Below, in pieces: positions 9,543-19,475 of a stretch of DNA of 64,000 nt. The translations under genes and the position numbers were made by a program. Source of the DNA: Gilliamella sp. wkB7 (GTDB lineage: Bacteria; Pseudomonadota; Gammaproteobacteria; Enterobacterales; Orbaceae). The stretch covers positions 744,001 to 808,000 of the forward strand of contig NZ_CM004509.1 in assembly GCF_001693435.1 (NCBI RefSeq), given 5' to 3'. Every line of letters starts with the position of its first letter. Position 1 is the stretch's first letter. The notes beneath the pieces were generated by a model. It was not told the origin of the DNA. It ran no database searches and saw only the letters and a program-made list of their open reading frames with translations.

Positions 9543-9558
9543 TGCAAACTCTGTGCCA
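9543..9558 (-). promoter_or_regulatory. Sigma-54 (-24/-12) promoter of glnK-amtB
   Basis: On the minus strand the sequence reads TGGCAC-AGAGT-TTGCA, a full match to the RpoN consensus TGGCAC-N5-TTGCW with correct spacing. Transcription would start near 9532, giving a leader of about 25 bases before the glnK ATG at 9506. This implies NtrC-type control of the operon. Confidence 0.9.
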
Positions 9559-9937
9559 CAAAACTATATTTACGCTACTCCTATATCTTGCTTTTAAAAT
9601 TCATATAAAAATTATTAAAAACTGCAAAATCGATTTGTTTTTTCTGTCATTAAATAGATTTACAATAAATTACAAATGTTCTTTTATTCGAAGTTTTATG
9701 CAATAAAGGACTCTTTAATTTCAATGTTATTTAAGTAAAATACTGGATAATTAAAATGCAACTTTATTAACCTACGAAATATTTAAAGTAGTAAGCAATT
9801 AATCAGTAGTATTGTGTTGAAAATTATCCGAATTGATATTAATTGAGCTGGAGTTATTATTAATATACCAATGTTGATGTGTTAATTTACTCTCTTTTAA
9901 AATTCTAATTAACAAAAATAGATGTATTATTTTATTA

Positions 9938-9954
9938 TGCACAAATATAGTGCT
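9938..9954. promoter_or_regulatory. Possible NtrC-type enhancer site
   Basis: TGCAC-N7-GTGCT differs by one base from the NtrC dyad TGCAC-N7-GTGCA. It lies about 380 bases upstream of the glnK sigma-54 promoter, just 3' of dgt; that is farther than usual, though enhancers tolerate distance. The rest of the gap (9559-9997) shows no gene and no closer NtrC site. Confidence 0.3.
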
Positions 9955-9997
9955 TATGCTTCTATTTGGTGCTCTGTTCGATAAAATGATAATAAGA

Positions 9998-11488
9998 TTA
10001 AAAAGTTACCATCAATTTACGGTATTCATCATAAGCAAAGTGATCAGTCATACCGCTAATATAATCTTGCAACAATCGACAACGGTAATAAAATTCCCAA
10101 TAGGCAAATTTGGGATCTTTTTTTCCAATCAAGTTCGTTGCCTGTAGATAAGCATCACAATGTTTGGCAGAGAGTTTATGATAAAGCCTAGTTTCAATTG
10201 GGTATTGATGATGATTGTTTTCTTCAGCAAGTTTGAAAAATTCATTAGTCGGCATCTTTAACAACGGACTGTAAATATCTAATAATCCACTGATAATACG
10301 ATAACCTTGTAATTCTATATTTTCTACCGATTCATGATTAAAAACATGTTCGACACCCACGCTTTTAAATATTTTTAATAATTGATATTCGGCTCCATGA
10401 TCTTCCAATAATGCATGATTAAACGAACCATGATAGATGTCTTCAATATTTTCAACAAAGCGTTCAGCGGCATGGTAAACAAGTTTACCAATGGTATTCA
10501 CTCGCAGATACATAAAAAATTGCCCAATAGCAATTGAGTTAAACTTTTTTTGCTCCAGATTTACGTATGGGCGTTTTACTACTTTGTCAAATAAATCACC
10601 CTCTTTAATAATTCCCCAAGCTTTTTCTAAATAGTGATAGAGCTGTTGAACCGTAAAGAGTTTCTTTTCTACTGCATCTTCAAGATCCGCTATACAATAA
10701 GAGATATCGTCCGCAGCTTCCATAATATAAGTGAGTGGATAACGATGAAATGGCTGAATTTCCAGTTGGTTAGATAATTTTTTTATAAATAGTTCTTCAG
10801 ACAAATAATAACCAGGTTTTTTCATTAAATAAGAAAACTCTGTAGGTATATCTTCTTTAGGCAAATAAGCAGGTTTAGTGTATTTTAATATTGATGCGAC
10901 TTGTGAATAAGTGAGATTTAATCTTTGGATACTATGCACTAACCTTATGGCTTGAGCATTACCTTCAAAGTTGGATAAATCACGACGAATTTTAATTTTT
11001 AGTTCCTTAATCGTCTCATCATCCGACTCTTGGGGTTGAAGTACGGAATATTTTGGTTGAACATCTACACCTAACTGTTTAACAAACCAGTGATTTATTG
11101 CTTTTTCACCAAAATGGCCAAATGGCGGATTGCCAATATCATGCATTAAGCAAGCCATTTCAACTAAACTTTCAATCGAGGAAACAATATTATCAAATCC
11201 ATAGGTTTTAAGTTTTTTTGACTTGCTTAGTCGATGGATGATTTCTTTAACAATATATCGACCGACTTGTTGAACTTCCATTGAGTGAGTAAGACGAGTT
11301 CTAACAACAGAGTTTCTTTCTAGAGGAAAGACTTGTGTTTTTTGTTGTAAACGTCTTATCGCAGCGGAATTAATTATTCTTCCTCGATCACTCTCAAACT
11401 GGCGAACGATTGAATAGGGATCAGTTAAAACCTCGTGTGCTTTACTTGCATCACGTTGATAATTGATTTTTTTTGAAAAGTCTACCAT
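9998..11488 (-). CDS. dgt: Deoxyguanosinetriphosphate triphosphohydrolase (dGTPase)
   Basis: HD-superfamily enzyme of 496 residues (E. coli Dgt 505) that hydrolyses dGTP to deoxyguanosine and triphosphate. The N-terminal block [20 protein letters not shown] and the histidine-containing [13 protein letters not shown] are nearly identical to E. coli. The metal-binding HD pair is in [16 protein letters not shown] (about residue 115), with a further aspartate in [17 protein letters not shown]. Translation is taken from ATG 11488, six bases behind an AAGGA; a TTG lies two codons upstream. The gene starts 21 bases after the purK stop on the same strand, so purE-purK-dgt is probably one transcript. 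Confidence 0.95.
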   Translation of the reverse strand: MVDFSKKINYQRDASKAHEVLTDPYSIVRQFESDRGRIINSAAIRRLQQKTQVFPLERNSVVRTRLTHSMEVQQVGRYIVKEIIHRLSKSKKLKTYGFDNIVSSIESLVEMACLMHDIGNPPFGHFGEKAINHWFVKQLGVDVQPKYSVLQPQESDDETIKELKIKIRRDLSNFEGNAQAIRLVHSIQRLNLTYSQVASILKYTKPAYLPKEDIPTEFSYLMKKPGYYLSEELFIKKLSNQLEIQPFHRYPLTYIMEAADDISYCIADLEDAVEKKLFTVQQLYHYLEKAWGIIKEGDLFDKVVKRPYVNLEQKKFNSIAIGQFFMYLRVNTIGKLVYHAAERFVENIEDIYHGSFNHALLEDHGAEYQLLKIFKSVGVEHVFNHESVENIELQGYRIISGLLDIYSPLLKMPTNEFFKLAEENNHHQYPIETRLYHKLSAKHCDAYLQATNLIGKKDPKFAYWEFYYRCRLLQDYISGMTDHFAYDEYRKLMVTF

Positions 11489-11509
11489 ATTCAATCCTTT
11501 GTATTTAAA

Positions 11510-12592
11510 CTACAAAAATTGTTTTTTTGCCCATTCTATCGATGATTGATACTCATCCGGTAAAAGCGGTGTTAAAAGAGATAAAGAGTGTTTTAATTTC
11601 TCTGGTTGATTGTGAGTTAAATTTAGATGCCCAACTTTACGACCTACTCTAACTTCTTTTTCATACCAATGTAGATGAACTAAATCAACAGACAACCAAT
11701 TTAGGTTTAATTGAGTCCCAACTAAGTTGATCATAACCGATGGCGCAAATACATTCGGTTGTGGGAGTGGTAATGCCAATATCGCTCGCAAATGTAACTC
11801 AAATTGACTAATAGAAGCACCATTTTGTGTCCAATGTCCACTATTATGTACCCTTGGCGCTAACTCATTAATCAATAAGTTATCGCCCATGACAAAACAT
11901 TCCATTGCCATTACACCAATATAATTAAGTTTATCCATAATAGCCTTTAGCATTTTTTCTGCTTTAGCTTGTAATATTGGATATTGATCAGGGATAGCGA
12001 CACTCATTTTTAAAATACCGTCTTGATGCAAATTATTCGTCAGCGGATAAAAAACAGTTTCACCTTTTCCATTACGTGCTCCAACTAAGGAGATCTCTTT
12101 TTCAAAAGCAATAGCCTGTTCTACAATCGCATTATGGTATATATCATCAGGTACGGTTATATCGCTTTGATTAGTGATACGCCATTGCCCTCGACCGTCG
12201 TATCCTCCAGTTCGACGTTTGACAATTAACAATTCACCAAACTCTGCAAATAATTTTGTCCAATTTTGCGGATCTTCTAATAATGACCATTTAGCGGTAG
12301 GCAAACCTAGTTCATCAAATAGCTGTTTTTGGGTTAGTCGATCAGCAATAATCGGAAAAATATCTCGATTAATAAAATGAGAATGATTAGCTAAAATTTG
12401 AGTAAAAGGGGTATCTGGCCAACGTTCAATCTCGGCTGTAATGACCGATTGTTGGTATGGGATAGTTGTTGGATCAACATCTAAGCCAACAGGAAATACA
12501 TGAACGCCTAATGGTTCACCTGCTTGTTTTAACATTCGGCCTAATTGACCATTCCCTAAAACACAAACTGATTTAATCGTCATTTTAAGCAT
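11510..12592 (-). CDS. purK: 5-(carboxyamino)imidazole ribonucleotide synthase PurK
   Basis: ATP-grasp enzyme of about 360 residues for the sixth step of purine synthesis: AIR + ATP + bicarbonate to N5-CAIR, handed to PurE. The N-terminal nucleotide-fold sequence [19 protein letters not shown], the ATP-grasp segment [15 protein letters not shown] and the metal/substrate loop [14 protein letters not shown] match E. coli PurK (355). Overlaps the purE stop by eight bases, indicating translational coupling. A second ATG at 12583 would give [10 protein letters not shown] and is closer to the E. coli start; the weak AAGAG upstream favours 12592. Confidence 0.95.
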   Translation of the reverse strand: MLKMTIKSVCVLGNGQLGRMLKQAGEPLGVHVFPVGLDVDPTTIPYQQSVITAEIERWPDTPFTQILANHSHFINRDIFPIIADRLTQKQLFDELGLPTAKWSLLEDPQNWTKLFAEFGELLIVKRRTGGYDGRGQWRITNQSDITVPDDIYHNAIVEQAIAFEKEISLVGARNGKGETVFYPLTNNLHQDGILKMSVAIPDQYPILQAKAEKMLKAIMDKLNYIGVMAMECFVMGDNLLINELAPRVHNSGHWTQNGASISQFELHLRAILALPLPQPNVFAPSVMINLVGTQLNLNWLSVDLVHLHWYEKEVRVGRKVGHLNLTHNQPEKLKHSLSLLTPLLPDEYQSSIEWAKKQFL

Positions 12593-13085
12593 CTACTCTT
12601 GGATCGGGGTTATTTAATACTTCATCTGTTTGACTTAATCGCCAAGTGGTTAAACGTTGATAGAGTTCTTGGTTATGTAAAGCAAGGATTTGCGCTGCTA
12701 ATAGTGCCGCGTTGGCTGCACCTGCTTTACCAATAGCCAGTGTTCCAACAGGTATACCTTTTGGCATCTGTACAATAGAATAGAGGCTATCAACACCATT
12801 TAAGGCTGCACTTTGAACAGGTACACCTAATACTGGTAATAAGGTTTTTGCCGCTAACATACCAGGCAAATGCGCCGCACCGCCTGCTCCAGCAATAATG
12901 ACATCAAAACCTCGTTGTTTGGCTTCTTGTGCAAATTGAAATAATTTATCAGGAGTTCGATGAGCGGAAACAATTTCGACATGATAATTGATAGCTAAAG
13001 CGTCAAGAATATCGGCAGCATGTTGCATGGTTGCCCAATCACTTTTGGAGCCCATTACAATGGCAATTTTAGGTTGAATATGCAT
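12585..13085 (-). CDS. purE: N5-carboxyaminoimidazole ribonucleotide mutase PurE
   Basis: Class I PurE of 166 residues that rearranges N5-CAIR to CAIR. The nucleotide-binding start [14 protein letters not shown], the active-site segment SAHRTPDKL, and [17 protein letters not shown] are all intact, and the C-terminus [12 protein letters not shown] matches enteric PurE. First gene of purE-purK-dgt. I looked for a PurR operator in the 211 bases upstream and did not see one. Confidence 0.96.
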   Translation of the reverse strand: MHIQPKIAIVMGSKSDWATMQHAADILDALAINYHVEIVSAHRTPDKLFQFAQEAKQRGFDVIIAGAGGAAHLPGMLAAKTLLPVLGVPVQSAALNGVDSLYSIVQMPKGIPVGTLAIGKAGAANAALLAAQILALHNQELYQRLTTWRLSQTDEVLNNPDPRVDA

Positions 13086-13264
13086 ATAAAATTATATGTG
13101 TATATAAATTATTATGTTGTTGAAGTATACACCAAATTTTATCTTATGGGGATAAGAATAACCATGATTTGAAATATCAAAGTTAAAAAATTCGATCATT
13201 TTACTAATAGAAAGAGATTTTATTTCTGAAGATTTAAGTAGGTAAACAGACCGTTTAAAAGGGA

Positions 13265-13285
13265 TCCGCCATCTTTAATGGCGGA
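13265..13285 (-). terminator. Possible terminator downstream of yoaB
   Basis: An 8-bp perfect stem TCCGCCAT / ATGGCGGA with a five-base loop lies 12 bases beyond the yoaB stop. On the minus strand it is followed by CCCTTTTAAA, a weak T tract, so termination is plausible but not strong. Confidence 0.5.
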
Positions 13286-13296
13286 ATTGTACAACT

Positions 13297-13650
13297 TTAT
13301 TTTTTTATAGCAGCAATGATTTTTATTTCAACTAAGTAATCAGGGTTCATTAAGCCAGCCTGTACGGTACACCGCACAGGCGCAGATCCTTTAGCAACCC
13401 ACTCGTCCCAAGCTTTATTCATTGCTTCAAAATCACTTTTATTTACTAAAAATATCGTCACATCTAAAATATGACTTTTGTCACTGCCTGCACTGACTAA
13501 AATTTTATCGATTTCTGTTAGAGCACTTTTAGTCTGCTCATAAGCGTCATGGATTAAATTGCTTGGCACACTAGTGTAATATATAACATTATTGTGAATC
13601 ACTGCTTCTGACCAACGATCTTGTGGGTCAATTCGAATAATTGTCATCAT
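13297..13650 (-). CDS. yoaB: RidA-family protein, YoaB-like
   Basis: A 117-residue member of the Rid/YjgF/YER057c family. RidA proteins hydrolyse reactive enamine/imine intermediates of amino-acid metabolism; the YoaB branch is less well characterised. The arginine that binds the substrate carboxylate in the family is in APVRCTVQAGLMNPDYLVEIK near the C-terminus. IHNNVIYYTSVP and FLVNKSDFEAMNKAWDEW closely match E. coli YoaB. Two ATGs in tandem (13650, 13647) follow an AAGGAAATC. It starts 20 bases after the uvrB stop on the same strand and may be co-transcribed with it. Confidence 0.85.
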   Translation of the reverse strand: MMTIIRIDPQDRWSEAVIHNNVIYYTSVPSNLIHDAYEQTKSALTEIDKILVSAGSDKSHILDVTIFLVNKSDFEAMNKAWDEWVAKGSAPVRCTVQAGLMNPDYLVEIKIIAAIKK

Positions 13651-13672
13651 GATTTCCTTGTTCGATGATTAA

Positions 13673-15676
13673 CTAAGATACTTTAATAAAATCTGCACGC
13701 AATTTTTTGATCTCGTCACGTAATACACCCGCTTTTTCAAACTCCAGATTTTGCGCAGCTTCGTACATCATTGCTTCAAGCTCTTTAACTCTTGCTTGTA
13801 CGTCTTTAACCGACACATAATTATACGGTTTATTTGGTTCAAACGCCTGTATTTTAGCTGTTGCTTTTTTAGTGCTCAATCCTGCGTCCAAAATATCTTT
13901 AATTTCTTTGCGTACTGATTTTGGTGTTATACCGTGATTAGTATTAAAATCCTGCTGCTTTTTACGGCGCCGAGCCGTTTCGTCAATCGTTTTCTGCATT
14001 GCAGGGGTAATCTTATCAGCATATAAAATTGCCTTCCCATTCACATTACGCGCTGCTCGACCAACGGTTTGAATCAATGAACTCTCAGAACGCAAAAAGC
14101 CTTCCCGATCAGCATCTAAAATGGCAACCAGTGAAACTTCAGGAATATCTAACCCTTCACGCAATAAGTTAATGCCCACTAAAACATCGACTTTACCAAG
14201 ACGTAAGTCACGAATTATTTCCATTCGTTCAACGGTATTGATATCTGAATGTAAATATTTAACATTCACATTATGTTCAGATAAGTAATCCGTTAAGTTT
14301 TCTGACATTCGTTTAGTCAATGTAGTAACCAACACTCGCTCATCCTTATTAATACGGAGTTTAATTTCTGATAAGAGATCATCCACTTGTGTCGCAACTG
14401 GTCTAACTTCGATAATTGGATCCAATAAACCTGTTGGCCTCACGACTTGTTCAATGATTTCGCCCCCAGATTTTTCAATTTCATAGGCCGCTGGTGTTGC
14501 CGATACGTATATCGTTTGTGGCATAATATTTTCAAATTCAGAAAACTTTAAAGGTCTATTATCTAACGCCGATGGTAAACGAAATCCATATTCAACCAAA
14601 TTCAGTTTACGTGATCGGTCACCATTGTACATGGCTCCAAGCTGTGGAATGGCCACATGCGATTCGTCAATAAACAGTAGCCCATCTGCCGGTAAATAAT
14701 CAAATAACGTTGCAGGTGGATCGCCTGGATTACGCTGTGATAGAAAACGCGAATAATTTTCGATCCCCGAACAATAACCAAGCTCTGTCATCATCTCAAT
14801 ATCAAAGAGTGTACGTTGCGTTAATCGTTGCTCTTCTAAAAGGCGATTATTATCAAGAAGTACCTTTTGACGCTCTTTTAGTTCCTGCTTAATTTGTGCT
14901 ATCGCATTGTCCATAATGTTTCTTGGTGTCACGTAGTGAGTTTTTGGATAGATGGTAATACGTGATACTTCATTCACAGCACTCCCCGTTAAAGGATCGA
15001 ACATCACAATCCGATCAACTTCATCATCAAACAGCTCAACGCGCACAGCAAGTTCATCTGAGTCAGCAGGAAAAATATCGATCACATCGCCACGAACCCG
15101 AAACGTACCTCGGCTAAAACCAATTTCATTACGCGTATATTGTAGTTCAGCAAGACGGGTTAGGATTGCTCGTTGATCGGTTATCGTACCTTTAGTTAAA
15201 TGCAATATCATTGACATATAGGTCTCAGGCGCACCTAATCCATAGATAGCGGACACGGAGGCAACGATCACGACATCACGACGTTCAAGTAATGATTTGG
15301 TTGCTGACAAACGCATTTGTTCAATGTGTTCATTAATCGATGCATCTTTTTCAATAAATGTATCGGTTGAAGGCACATAAGACTCTGGTTGATAATAGTC
15401 ATAATAAGAAACAAAATACTCAACAGCATTTTCGGGGAAAAAAGCTTTCATTTCACCGTATAATTGAGCTGCCAATGTTTTGTTTGGCGCAAGAATAATT
15501 GTAGGGCGATTGTGATGAGCAATAACGTTTGCCATAGTGAACGTTTTACCCGATCCTGTTACACCTAATAATGTTTGATGTGCAATTCCATCATCAAGAT
15601 TTTGATTAATCCTTTTTATTGCTTCTGGTTGATCACCAGCAGGTTTGAATTCGGAACACAATTTAAATTTTTTCAT
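13673..15676 (-). CDS. uvrB: UvrABC excinuclease subunit B
   Basis: DNA-damage recognition and verification helicase of nucleotide excision repair, 667 residues (E. coli 673). Walker A is [17 protein letters not shown] (about residue 40), the damage-clamping beta-hairpin is [12 protein letters not shown] (about 93), the DEAD-like motif is [11 protein letters not shown], and motif VI is QTVGRAARN. The C-terminal UVR domain that contacts UvrC is present ([17 protein letters not shown]). No LexA-type CTG-N10-CAG box was found before the gene, so SOS induction, known in E. coli, is not supported by the sequence. Confidence 0.97.
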   Translation of the reverse strand: MKKFKLCSEFKPAGDQPEAIKRINQNLDDGIAHQTLLGVTGSGKTFTMANVIAHHNRPTIILAPNKTLAAQLYGEMKAFFPENAVEYFVSYYDYYQPESYVPSTDTFIEKDASINEHIEQMRLSATKSLLERRDVVIVASVSAIYGLGAPETYMSMILHLTKGTITDQRAILTRLAELQYTRNEIGFSRGTFRVRGDVIDIFPADSDELAVRVELFDDEVDRIVMFDPLTGSAVNEVSRITIYPKTHYVTPRNIMDNAIAQIKQELKERQKVLLDNNRLLEEQRLTQRTLFDIEMMTELGYCSGIENYSRFLSQRNPGDPPATLFDYLPADGLLFIDESHVAIPQLGAMYNGDRSRKLNLVEYGFRLPSALDNRPLKFSEFENIMPQTIYVSATPAAYEIEKSGGEIIEQVVRPTGLLDPIIEVRPVATQVDDLLSEIKLRINKDERVLVTTLTKRMSENLTDYLSEHNVNVKYLHSDINTVERMEIIRDLRLGKVDVLVGINLLREGLDIPEVSLVAILDADREGFLRSESSLIQTVGRAARNVNGKAILYADKITPAMQKTIDETARRRKKQQDFNTNHGITPKSVRKEIKDILDAGLSTKKATAKIQAFEPNKPYNYVSVKDVQARVKELEAMMYEAAQNLEFEKAGVLRDEIKKLRADFIKVS

Positions 15677-15920
15677 TACATCGTAACCTAATATTTTACC
15701 TATTAATAAAAATTATCCCCAAAAAGGCTTGACCTTTTAAAATCTTATATTTTTTGTTCAGTTAACAAAAACGCTTATCAGATTAGTTCAGAAACAACAG
15801 CTTGATTTAATATAACTCATTGATAAATAACAATAATATAAATCATGACCAACATGTGACCAAACCAACTTAAAACCTGATAGCCACTGGCTTCTGAGCT
15901 TTTTTCAATAAACTACTCAC

Positions 15921-15951
15921 AGAGTTATCCACAGGCAACGGGGATAACTCT
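15921..15951. other. 10-bp inverted repeat containing a DnaA box
   Basis: AGAGTTATCC and GGATAACTCT form perfect arms around 11 bases. The left arm runs into a consensus DnaA box TTATCCACA (15925-15933). A related TTATCCCCA lies at 15713-15721. The 395-base gap 15677-16071 between uvrB and modF holds no other gene I can see. It could be a DnaA-responsive or titration site, or the structured tail of modF mRNA; a replication origin is unlikely from three motifs alone. Confidence 0.4.
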
Positions 15952-16071
15952 CTAAGTATAATTGCTATAAACTTTTTTCAAAGATCAAGCAAAAAATACT
16001 TAATAAAAACACCTTTTTTTTTAAGGTTATTTCTATTTTTTAAGTCGGTTTTAATAGTTAAAAACTAATAA

Positions 16072-17532
16072 CTAATTCAGTACTTCAAATTTATATTGAT
16101 AGCTATGATCGAAGTTGGGCACAAATATTAATCGATGAGTGATGCATTTTGGAGCATCTTCCACATGATGAGATACAAATAATAGTTGTGTGTGCCCTTC
16201 ATTTATTAAGCGATCTATCCAACATTTTACTAACTCTCGATTAAGATGATCTAACCCTTGTAAAGGTTCATCTAAAATAAGTAGTGTTGGATGTTTAACC
16301 AACGCTCTTGCTATCAATATTAATCTTTGCTGTCCCCATGATAATGATTGAAAAGGCTTATCAGCATGATCTTTTAGACCTAGTAGATGTAACCATTCAT
16401 CAGCTAATTTCGCTTGCTTATCACTAGCGGCCTGATACACCCCAATCGAATCAAAATATCCAGAAATTAGTACAGCTTTAACACTGGTACTTACACGATA
16501 ATCGAGATGCAAACTGCTGCTCACATAACCAATGTGCCGTTTAATATCCCAAATGGTTTCGCCAGAACCACGTTTGCGACCAAATAAAGTAAGATCATTA
16601 CAATAACCTTGTGGATGATCCCCAGTTATTAAACTCAATAGCGTGGATTTGCCTGCACCATTCGGCCCGACAATTTGCCAATTCTCATTGGCTTTTACCT
16701 GCCACGTTAATCCATTAATGATAAATTTATCATCGTATTGAATATAAACATTATTTAAGCTTACACGTTCTAATTGATCGGCTAATTGAATTGGTGGTTC
16801 GTCTGCTTCGGGTAACGGCATATTGGGCAGGTTTTCTAAATCTGCTAGCTGCTTAACGATTTCATCGTTTAATATGGTTGCTTTAGGACCAAATTTCAAT
16901 AGCTGACAATCAACAAGAAGACCAATATTTTCAATAAAGATTGGAATTTCATTAAATCTATTCAAAACCAATACTATTGAAATGCCTTGTTTGGCTAATT
17001 GACCAAGTTTTTCTGCTAAATTTTCGCGCGATAAGATATCTAAACCATCAAACGGTTCGTCCAATATTAATAATTGAGGATTTAGCATTAACATTCGACA
17101 GATGAGTGTTTTACGTGTCTCACCCGTCGAAAGATATTTAAATCGCCGATTTAACAGATGACTTATTCCAAACTGTTCTGCAAGTTTGAGACAAAGTTTT
17201 TCATCTTTTTTATTTTCTTGAATAATTTGTTGAGTGGTTAATCCTGTATCATTTTCACCTTCACTAAGCATATCGGTATTATTGCGTTGCCATTCCTCTT
17301 CAATTAACTTTTGTAACTGTTCAAACGAAATATAGGCTAAGGATTCAAACTGATTAATCACTCGACCCGATAATAATTTCTGTTCGCCCGCAAGTGCTTT
17401 AGCCAATACAGACTTTCCACTCCCATTACGGCCAACAAAAGCAATACTTTGTCCTGGACTGATAGTGAGTGATTCAATGGTAAAAACTTTATAGTCACTA
17501 ATCTTGTAGTGAGCATTTTCAATGGTTAACAT
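16072..17532 (-). CDS. modF: Molybdate-linked ATPase ModF (two ABC domains)
   Basis: Cytoplasmic ABC protein of 486 residues made of two ATPase domains and no membrane part. Domain 1 has Walker A GRNGSGKSVL and signature LSTGETRK; domain 2 has Walker A GPNGAGKSTL, signature LSWGQQRL and Walker B LLILDEP. Strong identity to E. coli ModF (490) extends through HIGYVSSSLHLDYRVST. The family is co-transcribed with modE; its biochemical role is not settled. The gene starts 15 bases after modE on the same strand. Confidence 0.93.
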   Translation of the reverse strand: MLTIENAHYKISDYKVFTIESLTISPGQSIAFVGRNGSGKSVLAKALAGEQKLLSGRVINQFESLAYISFEQLQKLIEEEWQRNNTDMLSEGENDTGLTTQQIIQENKKDEKLCLKLAEQFGISHLLNRRFKYLSTGETRKTLICRMLMLNPQLLILDEPFDGLDILSRENLAEKLGQLAKQGISIVLVLNRFNEIPIFIENIGLLVDCQLLKFGPKATILNDEIVKQLADLENLPNMPLPEADEPPIQLADQLERVSLNNVYIQYDDKFIINGLTWQVKANENWQIVGPNGAGKSTLLSLITGDHPQGYCNDLTLFGRKRGSGETIWDIKRHIGYVSSSLHLDYRVSTSVKAVLISGYFDSIGVYQAASDKQAKLADEWLHLLGLKDHADKPFQSLSWGQQRLILIARALVKHPTLLILDEPLQGLDHLNRELVKCWIDRLINEGHTQLLFVSHHVEDAPKCITHRLIFVPNFDHSYQYKFEVLN

Positions 17533-17547
17533 AATGACCTCGTTTTA

Positions 17548-18327
17548 CTAAACTAATGTGGCAACAATAATATGCAGAGGATTAATTGATATTGTTAGTG
17601 GTTTATCTTTGTATAAATTATACTGCTTGACTTCTTGGGTTAATTTACTTGCATAAAGTTTGATACCCGATGGCAATGTAAATTCAATTTCAGTCCATTC
17701 ACCATCAGTTTTTATAGTTTCAACCTTAACCGATAAACTATTTTCATTGGCATCATTTAACTCAATTAAGGGCGCTTTGATTAGCAGAAGTACGGTTTTA
17801 TCCACACTTAGCTTTAATCTTTCAATACTTTGTTGCGTGATATAACCTTTTAATTCTGTTTGGTTATCGCTTAATTTAACCGTAACATATCCGGCAACAT
17901 GGTTGGTTTCAATATGTTTAACACTACCATACAATTGATTTCGAGCACTGGTTTGTAATGATAATCTTGCGGTGGCTTTTAAAATATCATCTAGAGGTAC
18001 ATTATCATCATTTAATATATTAAAAGCGTTATGTTGTAAGTGGGTTAAAAGATCGTAAAGTTGAATAAATCTTACTGCGTAGGAACTTAATTTAGTACCA
18101 CCACCATTTTTACCACCAATTGCGGTAATTAAAAAAGGCTTGGTTGTCAGCCTATTAATTTCACTTATTGCATCCCAAGCCGTTTTATAACTCAACCCTA
18201 TTTGTTTGGCTGCTTGGCTTAATGAACCTGTTTTTTCAATGGCTTTGAGTAAAGCAATGCGCTTTGGATCAATAAAGAGTTGTTGGTTCAAATTGAGTGT
18301 TAACAAAATATCGGGCGAGAGGATCAT
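17548..18327 (-). CDS. modE: Molybdate-responsive repressor/activator ModE
   Basis: Dimeric transcription factor of 259 residues (E. coli 262). The N-terminal winged helix-turn-helix is in RIALLKAIEKTGSLSQAA and IGLSYKTAWDAI; the C-terminal half has two MOP (molybdate-binding) domains at about residues 125-190 and 200-255, beginning with ARNQLYGSVKHIE and ETIKTDGEWTEIEF-type segments. With bound molybdate it represses modABC. Transcribed divergently from modA with a good ModE operator in the 383-base intergenic region. Confidence 0.93.
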   Translation of the reverse strand: MILSPDILLTLNLNQQLFIDPKRIALLKAIEKTGSLSQAAKQIGLSYKTAWDAISEINRLTTKPFLITAIGGKNGGGTKLSSYAVRFIQLYDLLTHLQHNAFNILNDDNVPLDDILKATARLSLQTSARNQLYGSVKHIETNHVAGYVTVKLSDNQTELKGYITQQSIERLKLSVDKTVLLLIKAPLIELNDANENSLSVKVETIKTDGEWTEIEFTLPSGIKLYASKLTQEVKQYNLYKDKPLTISINPLHIIVATLV

Positions 18328-18551
18328 TTGTATACCTTGATAAACTTTAAAATAGCTCTATTAAAAAACAATTTAGGTATTGTAGACCCTTTTATTGCTT
18401 CCTACAAAATTTGTGAGAAATAATTCTTTCTTTGACAAAGAAAATTGATAACTCAATTAGATAAATTCTATCCCAGCAACCTTTATTACTTAAGTGATAC
18501 AAAATTAGATTTTTGCTAATTTATTTGTTTATTATCAATACGCTCAATTAC

Positions 18552-18579
18552 ATCGATATGTTTTATTTTATATAACCAA
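18552..18579. promoter_or_regulatory. ModE operator upstream of modABC
   Basis: ATCGATATGTT-N6-TATATAACCAA aligns over its full 28 bases with the E. coli ModE site (ATCGNTATATA-N6-TATATAACGAT), with mismatches only at the inner left end and two outer right positions. It lies about 130 bases upstream of the modA ATG in the modE/modA divergent gap (18328-18710), which shows nothing else clear. Confidence 0.8.
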
Positions 18580-18710
18580 ATGTTACTATGTTTTGCACTA
18601 TGATTCAGTTTTCATGTTTTCTAAATAAAATACATCGAGCATTAGTAAAATAATCATAACGTACATTATTAACTAATTACGATCAATTATCTTTGGTAGT
18701 GAGGAATAGA

Positions 18711-19463
18711 ATGAAAAAAATCTCTATATTAATTGTTGCTTTAACGACTTTAATATTCACTTTTACAGCACAGGCACTTGAAAAAGTCACGGTATTTGCA
18801 GCTGCATCATTAACGAATGCGATGCAAGATATCGCTTCAGAATATAAAGCAGATCATAAAAATGTTGAAGTCGTTTTTTCGTTTGCTTCTTCTTCGGTTT
18901 TAGCCAAGCAAATTCAACAAGGTGCTCCTGCCGATATTTTCATGTCAGCCGACCAAAAATGGATGACCTACCTTATTGAAAATAAATTAATTAAAAATAA
19001 AGAAGATTTACTTAAAAATGCATTAGTTTTGATCGCACCGACACAATCAAAACTAGACAAAGTTGACATTAATATGAATACCAATTGGAATGAGATCCTT
19101 CCTAAAGGAGAAAGGATAGCAATCGGTGATCCCGATCATGTTCCAGCAGGGCTTTATGCTAAAGAGTCATTAACTCATTTAGGTGTATTTGACAAACTTG
19201 CACCACAATTTGCCCCTGCAAGTAATGTTCGTGATGCATTGATGTTGGTTGAACGTAATGAAGCAGCACTGGGTATTGTTTATAGTACTGATGCAAAAGT
19301 AAGTAATAAAGTAAAAATTGTTGGTATCTTTCCTGCCGAAACTTTTACTTCTATTGAGTATCCCATTACTTTATTAAAACCAGAAGCAAACGATTTTTAC
19401 CAATATTTAAAATCACCACAAGCTAAAATGATTTTTGAAAGATACGGATTTGTAACAAAATAG
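18711..19463 (+). CDS. modA: Molybdate-binding periplasmic protein ModA
   Basis: Substrate-binding protein of the molybdate ABC importer, 250 residues, with a cleavable signal peptide (MKKISILIVAL... ending AQA, about residue 23). The mature part begins VTVFAAASLTNAMQDIA, the family's first oxyanion loop, followed by VVFSFASSSVLAKQI and QQGAPADIFMSAD, which supply further molybdate ligands. An in-frame TTG 18 bases upstream is rejected because GAGGA at 18701-18705 sits at the right distance from ATG 18711. First gene of modABC. Confidence 0.95.
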   Translation: MKKISILIVALTTLIFTFTAQALEKVTVFAAASLTNAMQDIASEYKADHKNVEVVFSFASSSVLAKQIQQGAPADIFMSADQKWMTYLIENKLIKNKEDLLKNALVLIAPTQSKLDKVDINMNTNWNEILPKGERIAIGDPDHVPAGLYAKESLTHLGVFDKLAPQFAPASNVRDALMLVERNEAALGIVYSTDAKVSNKVKIVGIFPAETFTSIEYPITLLKPEANDFYQYLKSPQAKMIFERYGFVTK

Positions 19464-19475
19464 CAACGAAGTATT

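Noticed and set aside
13086..13296. PurR operator before purE
   Set aside because: No sequence close to the 16-bp ACGCAAACGTTTGCGT-type dyad was found on either strand.
15677..16071. LexA box before uvrB
   Set aside because: No CTG-N10-CAG palindrome of SOS type seen in the gap.
15677..16071. Replication origin
   Set aside because: One consensus DnaA box and two weak ones are too few, and there is no dnaA, gidA or mioC context.
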